DNA of 64,000 bases from Antitrichia curtipendula (Eukaryota > Streptophyta > Bryopsida > Hypnales > Leucodontaceae), in assembly GCA_951230915.1 (NCBI GenBank), contig OX579640.1:16388981-16452980 (forward strand), read 5' to 3'. The notes beneath the pieces are model-generated. The model was not told the origin of the DNA, searched no databases, and saw nothing but the letters and a program-made list of their open reading frames with translations. The position numbers and the translations under genes are program-made. This document shows, piece by piece, positions 1 to 12,034 of the stretch. The stretch's first letter is position 1, and each line of letters starts with the position of its first letter.

Positions 1-254
1 CCTACAATAGATATGAATTAGAGCAAGTGAATAAATAAGAACCCAAAATGAAACGTTCATTAATTTGTCTCTTTGTAAATAGAAGTTCCTTGAGTGGAGT
101 ATTTTCCTATCTTTTAGACAATTTCTTGAGTAAATTTACAAATTATATACCATGGATTGTTACTGTATACTATATAGTAGTTGTAATATGATATGCCTTA
201 AAAAAAATGATGCTACAATAACTTGAATAATTTTGAAATTATTAGCTCCAACAT

Positions 255-906
255 TTAACCCCTGAAGGACCAAACACCATTTTTTGACAACGTAGCGATT
301 TTGGGCAGCTCACTACAACCGGATTTTTTTTTTCTTTGAAATTTTCACANNNNNNNNNNNNNNNNNNNNNNNNNNNNNNNNNNNNNNNNNNNNNNNNNNN
401 NNNNNNNNNNNNNNNNNNNNNNNNNNNNNNNNNNNNNNNNNNNNNNNNNNNNNNNNNNNNNNNNNNNNNNNNNNNNNNNNNNNNNNNNNNNNNNNNNNNN
501 NNNNNNNNNNNNNNNNNNNNNNNNNNNNNNNNNNNNNNNNNNNNNNNNNATTGTGTAATGAATTTGATAGCTTTTCATGTGAAATTTGTTTTCTTGAAAG
601 TGCATTTTAGTGTGTTAACACTATTTGTAGTTGTTCATGTCACTCCCAATTCCAAAAAACTTTTATGTGCAAATTTTTGAAACATTGTGGAGAAGGACAG
701 CATATTAAAAATAAAAAATGTACATTTTTCTTGTTATAATCTCACAACTCTTATGCAATTTCACATTCAAAATTGGTATGCATACTAGCAACCAAGTTCG
801 GTTAGATTTTGAAAAAAAAAATTGCTTCATTGGAGATAACTATAAGCCCATGCTCTATTTTCATAGTCAAAACACACTTGGAAAGGCTTAGGCATTTAGG
901 GATTAA
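255..906 (+). mobile_element. TTAA-flanked TIR element, family B (gapped copy)
   Basis: The left end reads TTAACCCCTGAAGG at 255 and the right end is an inverted version ending GGGATTAA at 906. The interior after the gap matches the copy at 11222-12034, for example the stretch around 550-610. No transposase is encoded, so it is non-autonomous. The N run prevents a true length estimate. Confidence 0.6.
350..549. other. Assembly gap of 200 Ns
   Basis: Exactly 200 undetermined bases. The round number suggests a placeholder rather than a measured gap. It lies inside a TTAA-flanked repeat of family B, so the gap probably comes from failure to assemble a repeat. The sequence on both sides matches the copy at 11222-12034. 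Confidence 0.95.
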
Positions 907-1037
907 AAAATAATTTTGTCTTGCTTAGTTATTGCTTCAGGAAGTAGTAGAATAAGTCTACAAGAAACTTAAAAAATATTAGTATGTAGTTCAAAATTTT
1001 ACCATAAAAACATATATTTATACTTTATTTGCCCATC

Positions 1038-1625
1038 TTAACCCCTAAAGCCCCGAGAGTGTTTTTTGCCAAAAACCACTCAAAACTACCACTTCTACTG
1101 TATTCACTTGAGGAAACCAATTTTTTTGTTTTTTTGGAAATTTAACCGTAGGATCTTGTACTTAACTTGTCTGAGATCATGTAGTAAAAATTTCATCAAA
1201 TTTGACCGTACGGATTGGAAGATATTAGCATTCAAAATTGAACAAAAAGTTTTTTTTCAAGAAGATGCTTAAATTGCCCGAAAAACTAAGATTGTCCATA
1301 ACTTTTTCATCCCTAGTCCAAATAGAATGAACCAAAGCTTCACTTATAGGTAAAAATATAATCTTTTACGAGAAAAATTTAAAAAAATTTATTTTGACTT
1401 TTTGTAATTTTTTTTGGACTGCTCGATAATCTCCATTTCTTGCTCATTGTGCCATAACTTTTTCATCCGGCATCTAATTGAAACAAAAAGTATATATCCA
1501 CAAAGCTCTTACAAAGCTACACAACCTCAAAAAATCTCAAGAAAATTCACTTCAAATTGAGACAATAGGAACCTACCCGGACCCAAATTGTCCCCAGAGG
1601 GGTCAAGCGGGACTTTAGGGGTTAA
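1038..1625 (+). mobile_element. TTAA-flanked TIR element, family A
   Basis: It begins TTAACCCCTAAAGCCCCG at 1038 and ends with the inverted CTTTAGGGGTTAA at 1613-1625, so both ends carry TTAA followed by C-rich inverted repeats. It is about 588 bp with no coding capacity. Related copies lie at 34695-35275 and, inverted and partly truncated, at 16815-17376. The interior is built of related modules ending near 'cataactttttcatc'. The terminal structure resembles piggyBac-type elements. Confidence 0.75.
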
Positions 1626-1972
1626 CTCAATCTGGACCAAAATTTGGGATAGTTTCAAAATTTTATCAAGTCACAATCAATTCAACTTTAAATTTTAAGC
1701 ATCCGCAGTCTGATTGGTCAAGCAACTCAACAATGGCACTCAACAAGTTTGACCAAGTTTCATTTGTTCCCAAAAAAAAAAAAAAAAAAAATGTTTGACC
1801 TTCAAACTTGTTTACTCTAGATTTTCAATAGTAATGATACTATCTTTAAGTTGAACACATATTAAATCATTGAAGATTCATCTTCATCAATATTAGAAAA
1901 TAAAACCATCAAAATATATATAAATATATGAAAATACAACAAAATTTAGAGAATATTAGTGTGAATGACATA

Positions 1973-3467
1973 TTAACCCTTAAAAAGACCAAAGTGCGTT
2001 TTTTTGGCAACACAATGATTTTGGATAGCTCACTAGAAATAGAATTTTTATTTTTTTTCTTTGAAATTTTTACACAACTTGTGCCCAAGGAGTGTCTTTA
2101 ACCCTTAAGCGCTCAAATGACCATTTTATGGTCACTGCCCGACTTCGGGCAGATTTTTCGGGCAGAAAAAAACTTTTTTCAAATTTTTTTTTTTTTTTTT
2201 TAAGAGATTGGATTGTCTTTCAATATTTATATTCAATACTAAGATCGCTACAGTCAAACAAAAACTATAAGAGAAATAGCACAAAGAGTCTAGTATTGCC
2301 TAGTGTTGAAAAACTTACTATTTGGGGAAAGTGTTGGTGTTTTCATTACTGAATCTTATGCATTTTTTCACAAATCAATAGAAACCACAATTTTGACCAA
2401 TCAAAAAAAAATTCAATTGCTAAAGATAGAAATTGTATTTTTGGTGAATTTTTGAAGTTATATCTTCAAAATTCATTTGAAGATAATCTAAGAATAATTT
2501 AATAATTTTGACCATATGGATATTTTCTTCTTTTTGTGCTTCACATTATCTATTTTAATGCAAACTTCAAAAAAGTTGTAGAAATTATATTTTATAACAC
2601 ATTTGTGTTTTGTCCAAACCCTTTGGGCTTTTAGGGGTTAAAGCACACCAATTTTCATAACTTTTGATTACATGGTCAAAAAGTTATTGTATGATATGTA
2701 GTTTTCATTGCTCAACGGGCAACTCGGGCAGTAAAAAAAACTTCTTTAAAAATCACTAATTTTAAAAATAAAAATTCGAAATTGGTTCTTTAGATTTCTA
2801 TATACACGGAAAGCTTTTATCATTCCATTTTGATTAATGAGATGAAAGTTATGAGGAGTTGTAGCTGTGGGAAATTTATGGGTAGTTATGAAATCTCTGC
2901 TCTAAAATAAACTTTGAAATCCTTTATTTAACTCAATTTTCAATATTTTTGAAAAAAAGAAAAAGCATTAGGTGTAGAATATTTATAACAACATTACAAC
3001 CTTTGGGATTGACATTTTTCAATTCCATAAATAAATGGTTAACAATTTTGTCTTTTGAATCATTATCTACTTCTTTCTACTTACTATTTTTTTCTTACAT
3101 GTTGTACAATTCTAAATGATCTAAAAATTTAAAGCATGTAGCCAACTTGCCTTGAAGAATGAATCCAAAGAGTAACCACCATTTTAAACATTTTTTTCAT
3201 ACAAATGTGACCTTGTGAAGTGCAACTGCCCAGTTTCTTGTAGAGACAAAAAAAGGATTTTTTGTCAATTCAAATGTACTATCTTGCAATCCACATGGTG
3301 GAAAATTCTGAAATTTTTTCTACATCTTCTCTAACTAGCATAACAAAAGATCCTACGGTTATAAATTTCCAAAAAATGTTTGAAAAATTTAATTTGGTAC
3401 CTGTACTTGGAATGACAATTTTGAAGCGATTTCGGTGAAAACATAGTCTTTGACCTTTAGGGGTTTG
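1973..3467 (+). mobile_element. TTAA-flanked TIR element, family B, with a nested element
   Basis: The left end is TTAACCCTTAAAA at 1973. The right end is CCTTTAGGGGTTTG, where the expected TTAA has decayed to TTTG (3464-3467). The outer element is split by a second TTAA element at 2098-2641. Outer sequence resumes at 2642 in register with the copies at 19678-20082 and 63126-64000. No coding capacity. Confidence 0.7.
2098..2641 (+). mobile_element. Nested TTAA-flanked TIR element
   Basis: TTAACCCTTAAGCGC opens at 2098 and GGGCTTTTAGGGGTTAA closes at 2641. The host element has a single TTAA at the same position in its paralogues (near 19800 and 63250), so this is a clean insertion with duplication of TTAA. 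About 540 bp, no ORF worth naming. Confidence 0.8.
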
Positions 3468-6400
3468 ATGTAATTATGGAAATTATAGGCATGGGCCCTC
3501 ACAATCAATCTCTCAAACTATAGTATGCAAATTGAGTAGTTTATTTCCCTCCACTGACAATGACAACTTTTGTGAAGTTTTTTTGAGTCTTACCATCTAT
3601 TTTCCTTCAATTCCCAAATTGAATTGTTTCTTCAAGTACAAAATCTGGTATTTCCCCTATTTCTTACTCAAAATAAAAAAATTTACAGCTTTTTTCACTT
3701 GTTTTTTTAAATGATGTTTTCAAATTGCAAACGAGTTTTTTTTCCCAATTCCGCTGGGGTAACTTTGTGAGGTACTCACTGGTTCTTCCCAAAACATAGG
3801 ACGACGATGATCTCTAGAAAATCCCACTTTGTGGCACTTTGCGTACGACCGAATTAAAGATTTTACCGGGAGCCTAGACTCTAGACTGTTGGACAGTCCG
3901 CTCTGCTGCTACCTTACCTGGAGCAGAGACTTCCCCAGTAGCCTTGAATTTGTCACAATTGTACTTAAACTACCTGGCTGCCCTATCATCGAAAATGTTC
4001 AATTCTTCAAGAAAGATTTCATACTGGGATTGGTACATCACGGCATCCTCTATTTTGCAGTCAATCGTGGATCATCATATGTTCTATTGATTATGGCGTA
4101 CTATTAGACCAAACCCATGTAAAATTCAGCTTGAAGGATACGACCCATTTTCGACAGAATTCACCCCGTTTGTGCAAATATAGGGTGATGTATTTTCATG
4201 AATGAGGGGAATATGATGTCGACCAGGGCCTTCATTGTTGTGTGACAAATAACATATTGACACTTAATGAAGTTGCTATTAAGACCAATCTTTTAATTTT
4301 GTGCTTTTTGGAAATAGGCCGGCTCGCCTATACATCGAGAATAAGTCAAATTGTAATCTACACTTCCTTCATTTCTGCTGTGAAAGCCGTAAGCGACTAG
4401 GCGGAGGCGCTCCTTCATTTCTGCTAATTCCAAACTTGATGAAAAATTAGCCAAAAAATAGTACAATCTTTATTATTTCTATTCTCTGATCGGAGAAGAT
4501 GATCCTCCCTTCCACCATCACTCAATTGGATGTAAGTATACTAAAATACTTAATAGTATTAGAAATAGGTCATAAGCTGGACATCCCTTTATTATTATTT
4601 ATTATTTTAATAGTATTGGCAATTGAAAAAGATGATTTGAATATAATTTTTGGATACGGCGTAAAATTACTATGAATTTTCAAAGTAGAATCCCCTCGAG
4701 AATTCCCTAGGCAACTGTCACATGGCATGGGGGTAATACTGAAATCTAAAGAATCAACAGTCAACCAATTGCAATTAAGTATGAAAATGTTTTAATTGCA
4801 CTTTGGGAACACTTGCAATAAAAGTTTATTTGTTAGAAATGGATACATGGATGGTTGTTGGGTGTCTTCACTTTTGGAAATATTAAATTTAGGTGACTCA
4901 AAATGTACTATTTTTTACAACCAAGCTTCATATTTGAGTTACTTTATAGACATGGCTCAAAAAACATCAAGAAACATTATATATTTAGAAAAGCAAAAGG
5001 CTCCCTTTCATAAAAAGGCAAAGGCAAATGTAGAATATTTTGCAAATGACAGATGATGAAAATTCATTAAACAAGTAAATGAGGAAAGAATTAAGATCTT
5101 GCAATCAAAGAGCATGTTAGACAAGCATTTACAATGAAGGAGTGGATATCACAAGTTGCAGTTATGGTCTTCTTCAATAATGGTTTTCTCCATATTCATG
5201 AATAAATCAATTCCTTTTCTATGTATGAACTAGGGCTCTTTTTTTCATTTTTTACGAAGTTCCGATGTGGCGATGTAAAATGTTACAGTGGTGCTCCAAA
5301 TTTCAGCATGCATCCAAATATTGGATAGAAAATATCACATTCACACATATCACATGTCTTTAATTCTATTTTCATCCACAATTTGGCGATTTCATCTAAG
5401 ATTGTTTTTAGTTTGAATTTTTTTGGCAAAAAACTTCACATTTTTTTGCCATTTTTTAGCCAAATTATTTTTTCCTGGTCCAATCTAGCACTAGAAAGCC
5501 CCCCTACTCTGGTATGAACCCCAATGACACCCTATTCTTCTTACAACCAAATAGTCTTGTTAGCCACGTTAACTTAACTCTTTAGGACAAACAATTCATT
5601 AGTTTGAAATGCCTAGTTTGATTGCTCATATTATAGAAAGCATGATTAAAATTAAAATAGTATTTATATCATTAGATTGAATGAAGAACATTGTAAGTGT
5701 TAGTTCAAGAAATAAGTGTTTGAATAAACAAGAAATTCCAATAGAACTATTCAAAATTTCAAAAAACAACATGAGACTAAAATATGATCTTTGACATTCT
5801 TCAAGGTTTAACATTCTTGAATATCAAGGTTGAGGTGTCACTTTGCACCTTTGTCCACTAATGATATAGTGTGCCTAACTCCAAATGTTTTTGTATAATT
5901 AGAACATTTTCACAATTGGAATTAATAATTTTCAATTTTTTGTAAAAGTTACTAGGGATTTTGTTTTTGTTTTCATCCAATACTACCTTCAACTTCATAA
6001 TTTTCTTATAGATGAATACAGAAGTTTTTTTGGTTAAATTTTTTTACATACATTCTCAAACCATTTTCAAACATAATTGCTATCATGGATATTTATTAAT
6101 AAGATTTGAACCTATAATTGAAAATTTCTTCCATTGTTCACCACATCTTTAATATTTTTAATTTTATAGTAATAAATTTTTTAATGGATTTATTATTGTA
6201 GAACTCCATAAAATTATTATTATTATTTTTGAATTACCAAAAATACCCTAAGACTCCGCTATCTTTTGTGCCACTTGTGCCAACTAATTAAAGGTTTAAG
6301 AATTTAGAGACCTTGGAAAATAAACATTATAAATAAATTCATTAATAAGTTAATAAATTAAAACAATAATGCCTTTAATAAAATTTTAAATATATTTATA

Positions 6401-6800
6401 GGTCCTTAAACATGATGTTATGAATAAAGATGATGTATATTTAAGGTAATTTGATTTCTCCTTTCATGAGAAACTAACTCATAGAAGTGGATTTATGGTA
6501 CATAAAGTAATTTATGATGTTATACATATATTGAAAGTGTTTATTACATGGATTGGTTGTTTTCATTTATTAAAAATTGGGTAATAATTTTTAATGATTT
6601 AATATTTTAATAAATTTATATATCAATTTAAACTCAATTTAAACTTTCCATGGTTGCTATTAAAAACTTGGGATGGATCTTGCTAGTGTAGGTGACTACT
6701 ATGCAAAGCCCAAGCAAAGATGAAAGGATAGATAAATGGCTCAAGAATGTTATATCCCCAACTGTTCCCCAACAATCTTGCTCAACTGTTGCTTCTGGAA
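3468..6800. other. Gene-free interval
   Basis: No gene is supported here. 3750-4450 is less AT-rich than its surroundings and may be a decayed gene fragment, but I cannot recognise a product. 5220-5560 and 5880-6640 are AT-rich with short homopolymers. A TTAACTCTTTAGG-type end near 5577 may be an orphan end of a TTAA element. Confidence 0.5.
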
Positions 6801-7527
6801 ACCAACCTCACCAAGCAAGGTATTCAATTCATCGATTGAAACTCACAAATAGATAGCCTTGCGAGACAGATCATCTGAATCTCGTGTATTGCTGCCGTGT
6901 TCAAGTAAAGCACCTCAGTCTGTGGTACCTGTAGTGAGCCATCCGATATTAATCCAAAAACTGCGGAGCAAAGAAACCAAGATGAACTAAAGATGCGAGA
7001 GGATTGACGCTCCAGAGCAACCACTTTAATTTTCCATGTGCTTGCTAGTTCTGAGCTTTCTTAGCTTAGACAGCGACTCCTGTGAGCATCACAACCAATA
7101 TGGATCCCCTGCAAAATATCCACAAGCGAACGTAGAAAACACATGAAATGATTTGCCTACTTGTTTTCTGCACAACAACTGGTTCTCAAATTGGGCACCA
7201 GGCCAAATCGTAATGCCATAATAGCACGGAAAGTTCTATCATACAAGCATGCGCTTGGCTCTCAACGAGTACCCATGTGAAAACATCCTCTTCAGGATGC
7301 CATCTGAAAGTAGAAGGTGGTGACCTGATCTAAATCTGCAATACCCTATGGAACCTGAGATTTGGTACAAGGAAAAGGCTTCACCTTGAAGCGTGACATT
7401 CACGTCCTGAAATTCTACACCCAAGGCATTCTAAAACTAACTTGTTTCATAAACGCAAAACAGGTAGTAGACATTGACCTGAGTTGTTGGTATCGTCATC
7501 AAATTAAGCACGTGAAGTGCTCTCTCT
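6800..7527 (-). other. Probable 3' UTR and downstream region of the ABM gene
   Basis: The base composition is closer to that of the gene than to the surrounding repeats, and it directly follows the stop codon at 7528-7530. No coding frame here matches the upstream exons. A long 3' UTR or an unrecognised extra exon are both possible. Confidence 0.35.
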
Positions 7528-10286
7528 TCATTTCTTGATACCGAATAGAGTCTTGAAGCTAAAACCTTCTGCCTTGTCTTGATCTGCCTTGTCCGCCTTG
7601 TCCTTCAAAGACATCTTCTTCAACATGGAATCGAGATCAAAGGTTGATCGTTCATCAGATTCCCCAAGCCCTTGGTTGATAACCATTGACTGTTGCTTCG
7701 TACCAGATTGCCCTGTTGCATCGTCCAGTCCACCTTCTCCTTTAGGTCCTACAATAGACGCGGCTTCCGATGTCAGTAGCAGAATTGCTAAACCGAGGAT
7801 ACTATAAGAAATAAGAGGAATATGGCCGGTGAACGTCTTTTGAAATATGTTTGTCTACTAAATGTCAGAATTAAACAGGTTTGACCACTTGTGAAAAGAA
7901 ATTCAAACAACGATATCAGATATCAGTGAAGCCTTTCCATACCCTAGACGTCAATTACAGGTACAGCTACGCAAATAAATCATACACATATTACGAAACT
8001 GTTGCTTGGGGTGTTGCTTGTACTGTGAAAACCTACTTGCTATGGACATACACGAAATAAAAATGAGGTTCTTGCAAAACTCCCCAAAACTCTAAAAGGC
8101 AACTAAAAGGGTATTAGGTGATGGATGGCTCTAGCATTATCCTCAAATCTGGACACATACTCTTCTATGCATCAAACAGTGTACAGACATTTTCAAATTG
8201 AAGAAAGCTGGAAGAAGAGCTCATACCGATAGGATTCATCATGTGGCCAATTTGACCATCCTTGTATTCATACGCAGCAAGCCCGATCGGATCCGTCAGC
8301 AGAGGTCTCACCTGTAAACACCATGTACAGTCAGACCTCCAAATTAGCTAACAGTTGGGAGAAAAGAAAAGTTAAATAATACAGATGTTAAAAAAAAAAA
8401 AAAGTTTTAAAAAGATTTGCCATTCCTACTAATATTTTTTGGTTTCTAACATCCGTAACAACCATTTCCATCCATTCTTTCATCTATAATGTTTAGATTT
8501 CAAGCTTATAAACCCTAACTTTGCTAGTTTAACTTCTATCCATACACAAGAAAATAAAAACGGTTTAAGTATTACACTTAACAATACCTTCGTTTTCCTT
8601 TGAGGGAGTAGCAGAAACGCAATTGATATAGACGGGTTAACTAATAACATGCTACCCCATTATGACTAGAGTTCCTCCATCAAAATGTCCATAATACATG
8701 TTCCAAAGATGGGGCAATGTCAACAAGTTCGGAAGTTTTTGAGAACAACATCCGGAGACCAAGGAGTATCAGAGCTCGCCAACTGAAGATGCAAAACTCA
8801 GGATTAAGCAAACGTACATCCATCACGAACTTGGTGTGCTCAGGCGAGGCTCGCACATCATTCATGGTGGGGAAGCTTTCGTAAATCTCCCAGAAATGCA
8901 GAGTATTCTTCTCGAACGCATCCACATTGCACTCGAAGCCTTGAATTCCAGACTTCCTGTCTTTCTGCACCATCCAAAATCAGAACGCTTAATCAGAACC
9001 CATTTGTATAGGTCCCATTCCTCTGGGTTGAAAACCCATCCTTTCACAATGCAAGTGCCATCAAGAAAATGTAACTTATAAGAAATGAGATACACGGTAG
9101 ATGCAACACTCCGGGTGATCTAGGATTGTGATTGGGACCTTACCACTTCAAACTTCAAAAATTCAGAACTCATTTAAAACAAACATACTTCAGCGCTTTG
9201 GAATACCCTAAAAAAATGGTGACAGGAACTATGAAAAAAGCTTCCATTCTAATAACGGAAATCACACAAAACAGAAATCAGTTCCCTACCTTAGCCAATG
9301 CAAGAACTCTGACCAAGAATTATTCAGACTCCCTTGCACATGTGATTGACATCAAGCTCACAGACAAGATTCACATCGACGGGAAAGACCATAAAGGCAT
9401 ACACCAAACTTCAAACTCCAACAATTCAGAACGTATTCATACGGTATCCAAATACTAAGTTTAGAGTCCTCTAAAATGTGTCGACAACCGAGGGAAAAAG
9501 CTTCCAATGTAAACCCCAAAGAAAACGACTGAAAGACACAGAAAAGAGGTTCCCAACCATAGCCAATGCCAAAAACTCAACCAAGGGTATTCCAAACGAG
9601 TGATGGACATCGAATTGACAAACAAGCTTCCCACGGAAGAGAAAGACCCTAAAGGCATGCAACCAAACTTCAAACCTCAAACATCAAATTCAACGCTTTA
9701 GAACTTATTCATACGGTACCGTATACAAATACCACATAGTTTAGAATCCTCTCAAAAAAATGTCGACAAGACCCCACGAAAACACTTTCCACTGTAAACC
9801 ACAAAGAAAACGAATAAAAGGCAACGGAATGAAGCTCCCTGCCATAGTCACTGCATAAACTCAACCAAAGGCTTCACAGACAAGTGAAAGACAACAAATT
9901 GATACACAAACTTCACCCTAAAATGCACGAAACCCTACCATTTTCACTTGCGCCCACTCCACAACGCTCTTGCACAAAGCGGTAACCTCCTCTTCCTTGC
10001 CTTCCTCAATCTTCAATGTGGAGCTCAAGGCATAGCTCCGTCCCGTGGAAATTCGCTTCGCCGCTTCCACAACAAGTCCTGTGTCTCTTCGCTTCGACGC
10101 CACCAATCCTGTCTCCACCACCACAAGCCGAGTCCCCAAGTGACCACCCTTCATCATCTTCTGCTGCACATTTCCCGCATTTCTCTTGGCGCTCCATCTC
10201 GTGCTGGAACTTGTTGTGGTCGCCCCAGCGTATGAGCTCGTCTCGGCAGCAAACACTGCTCGCGCTTGCGAGCAACAGGCCGTCAT
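7528..10286 (-). CDS. Antibiotic biosynthesis monooxygenase (ABM) domain protein, plastid-targeted leader possible
   Basis: Four coding exons can be joined on the minus strand: 10286-9939, 8964-8818, 8311-8227 and 7787-7528. All junctions are GT..AG and the reading frame holds, giving 279 residues; an in-frame ATG at 10319 would add 11. Residues about 85-195 form an ABM-type dimeric alpha/beta-barrel domain: a first strand LSSTLKIEEGKEEEV, then HFWEIYESFPTMNDVRASP and FVMDVRPLLTDP across exons 2 and 3. ABM proteins are small cofactor-independent oxygenases or related binders acting on quinols, haem or polyketides; the substrate here is unknown. The first 80 residues are Ser/Thr/Arg-rich and poor in acids, like a plastid transit peptide. 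The C-terminal exon adds a short hydrophobic stretch (IAILLLTSEA) and a charged tail ending FGIKK, not part of the core family. Sure of the domain, less of the start and of acceptor 4 (7787/7788), chosen because it keeps frame. Confidence 0.8.
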
Positions 10287-10319
10287 CTCTCCAACAAAAA
10301 AAACTCCCCAAAATTTCAC

Positions 10320-10884
10320 AAAATTTCACGAAAAACACACAAAAAAACAAAATTCTAAAAGCTCAGAAACAACTGAAGAAACTGAAACTGCACAGGAATC
10401 CGAGATGGGAGACGCAACACAGGAATGTGCTCGCGTGGAAGAGGGCTGCGGCAGAGGATCAGCTCTGATTTAGCTCCCAAGCCACGATCAGGGCGGATAC
10501 GTAGATACTTATCTGGATATGTTCTGCGGAGGTAGAGACGATTGAGGAAATCTTCAATTGAGGATGGATTGGTTGCAACCGACGAGGGTCTGGAAGACAC
10601 TATCCAGAAGCAGGTGGAGAATCAATCCATGGGCGCCGCGTGGAAATAGAGATATTATCTTCAACTTTTATAGTAATATCTTTAACTTTTCCATCTGGGA
10701 ACGGTCATTAAAACAGCAACCATTTGTTGTGAACAATTTAAGATATAAAGTACAACCTGTTTCCGACAATGTTGAGTGATGGTGGGGGATGATTTTCTCC
10801 GGTTGGGGAATAGAAATAACAAAGATTGTAGGGGGGGTTTTGGTAAAAAAATTTATCAATTTTGGAATTAATAGAAATTAAGGA
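10320..10884. other. Upstream region of the ABM gene
   Basis: The interval is GC-richer near the gene (10320-10640) and probably holds the promoter and 5' UTR. I see no secure TATA box. Overlapping open frames on both strands between 9918 and 10600 reflect composition rather than genes. Confidence 0.4.
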
Positions 10885-11138
10885 AGTTAGTAAATGGTGA
10901 AATAAGGTTGCCCAACACTAATTTCTCGACATTCTACACTATTTAAATATTTATTGTTTCTATACAAAAAAATACTACTTTTGAATTAGTTTTTTAATAT
11001 AGTTGGAACTCATGAACCTCCATGTATATAAATGGAAGTACTTGTAGAGATATTTTTGACTTTGATGGCTTACACAATAACTTTTGGGGGGTAAGGCAAC
11101 CTAATTGTAAAGGCAACCTAATTTCACTATTTAGTGTA
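10885..11138 (-). mobile_element. TA-flanked MITE, CACTAAA ends (family F), copy 1
   Basis: This is an inverted copy of the element at 21356-21608. The right end is intact (CACTATTTAGTG followed by TA); the left end has several substitutions. The body is about 245 bp and non-coding. Confidence 0.75.
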
Positions 11139-11221
11139 GATTACAGTCCAATTTGCTCTTGATCTATAGGCAAATCTATTTCCAAGAATTGCAAAACTGA
11201 AAACCGGTCTTAGAAGCTTCA

Positions 11222-12034
11222 TTAACCCCTAATTGCCTGAGCAACCAAATATGGTCGCTGCAAAATTTCAGGCTCATTTGGTTACATGCAGTTAAATTCC
11301 TTTGACCGGTTAAAAAAATTTCACGGGTAGTATTGAAGGTTAACTATTGAAAACTTTTATTTTTCACTAAAATAGGTAAATATTTGATTTTTGAGAGGTC
11401 CTCAAAGGCATATATGTATCATTAGTGGAAGAGTAAAGTTTGCAAATTTTACTTGATTTCCCGGCTTTGAACAAAGCTTGCCAATTTCACTTGATTTGAG
11501 ATCTAAAAAGTTGTACTTATCCATTTGCTTTGAAAATGGTCCCAATGGAAAGAGTATAGTGTTTTCATGATTTTCACCGTTGAAAATTTAAACATGAAAG
11601 TGTTGATTTGGAGTTATTTCTACTTATAAAAAAAATTGCATTTCAACAATTGCAAGGTGGATTGTGTAATGAGTTTGATAGCTTTTCATGTGAAATAAAG
11701 TTTTTTGAAAGTGTATTTTAGTGTGCTAACATAATTTGTAGTTGTTCATGTCACCTCCAATCCCCAAAAATATTTATATGCAAATTTCTCAAACATTGTG
11801 GGGAGGGGCAGCATACTAAAAATAAAAAATATACATTTCTCTTGTTATGATCTCACAACTCCTATGCAATTTTGCACTCAAAATTACGTATGTACTAATA
11901 AGCTAGCTCTTTAAACATCTGTAAGGTTAGATTTTGAAAAAAAAATAATTTGCGTCATTGGGGATAACTATAAGTCCATGCTCTTTTTTCATAGAAAGAA
12001 CACACTTGGAAAGGCTTAAGCACTTAGGGATTAA
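11222..12034 (+). mobile_element. TTAA-flanked TIR element, family B variant
   Basis: The left end is TTAACCCCTAATTGCC at 11222 and the right end CACTTAGGGATTAA at 12034. The second half matches 550-906 closely. About 813 bp, non-coding. Confidence 0.7.

Noticed and set aside
350..549. ORFs spanning the N run (336-680 plus and 345-605 minus)
   Set aside because: They consist mainly of undetermined residues and carry no information.
1066..1272. 68-codon ORF with a near-identical partner at 17146-17355
   Set aside because: Both lie at the same place inside family A elements on opposite strands. The similarity reflects the repeat, and other copies of the element have the frame broken.
3829..4107. 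92-codon ORF as a small gene
   Set aside because: The region has somewhat higher GC, but the frame has no recognisable motif, no good start context and no splice partners.
9918..10473. Plus-strand ORFs opposite ABM exon 1 (95-150 codons)
   Set aside because: The minus-strand frame joins three further exons with conserved domain sequence; the plus frames have low-complexity Ser/Pro/His composition from antisense reading.
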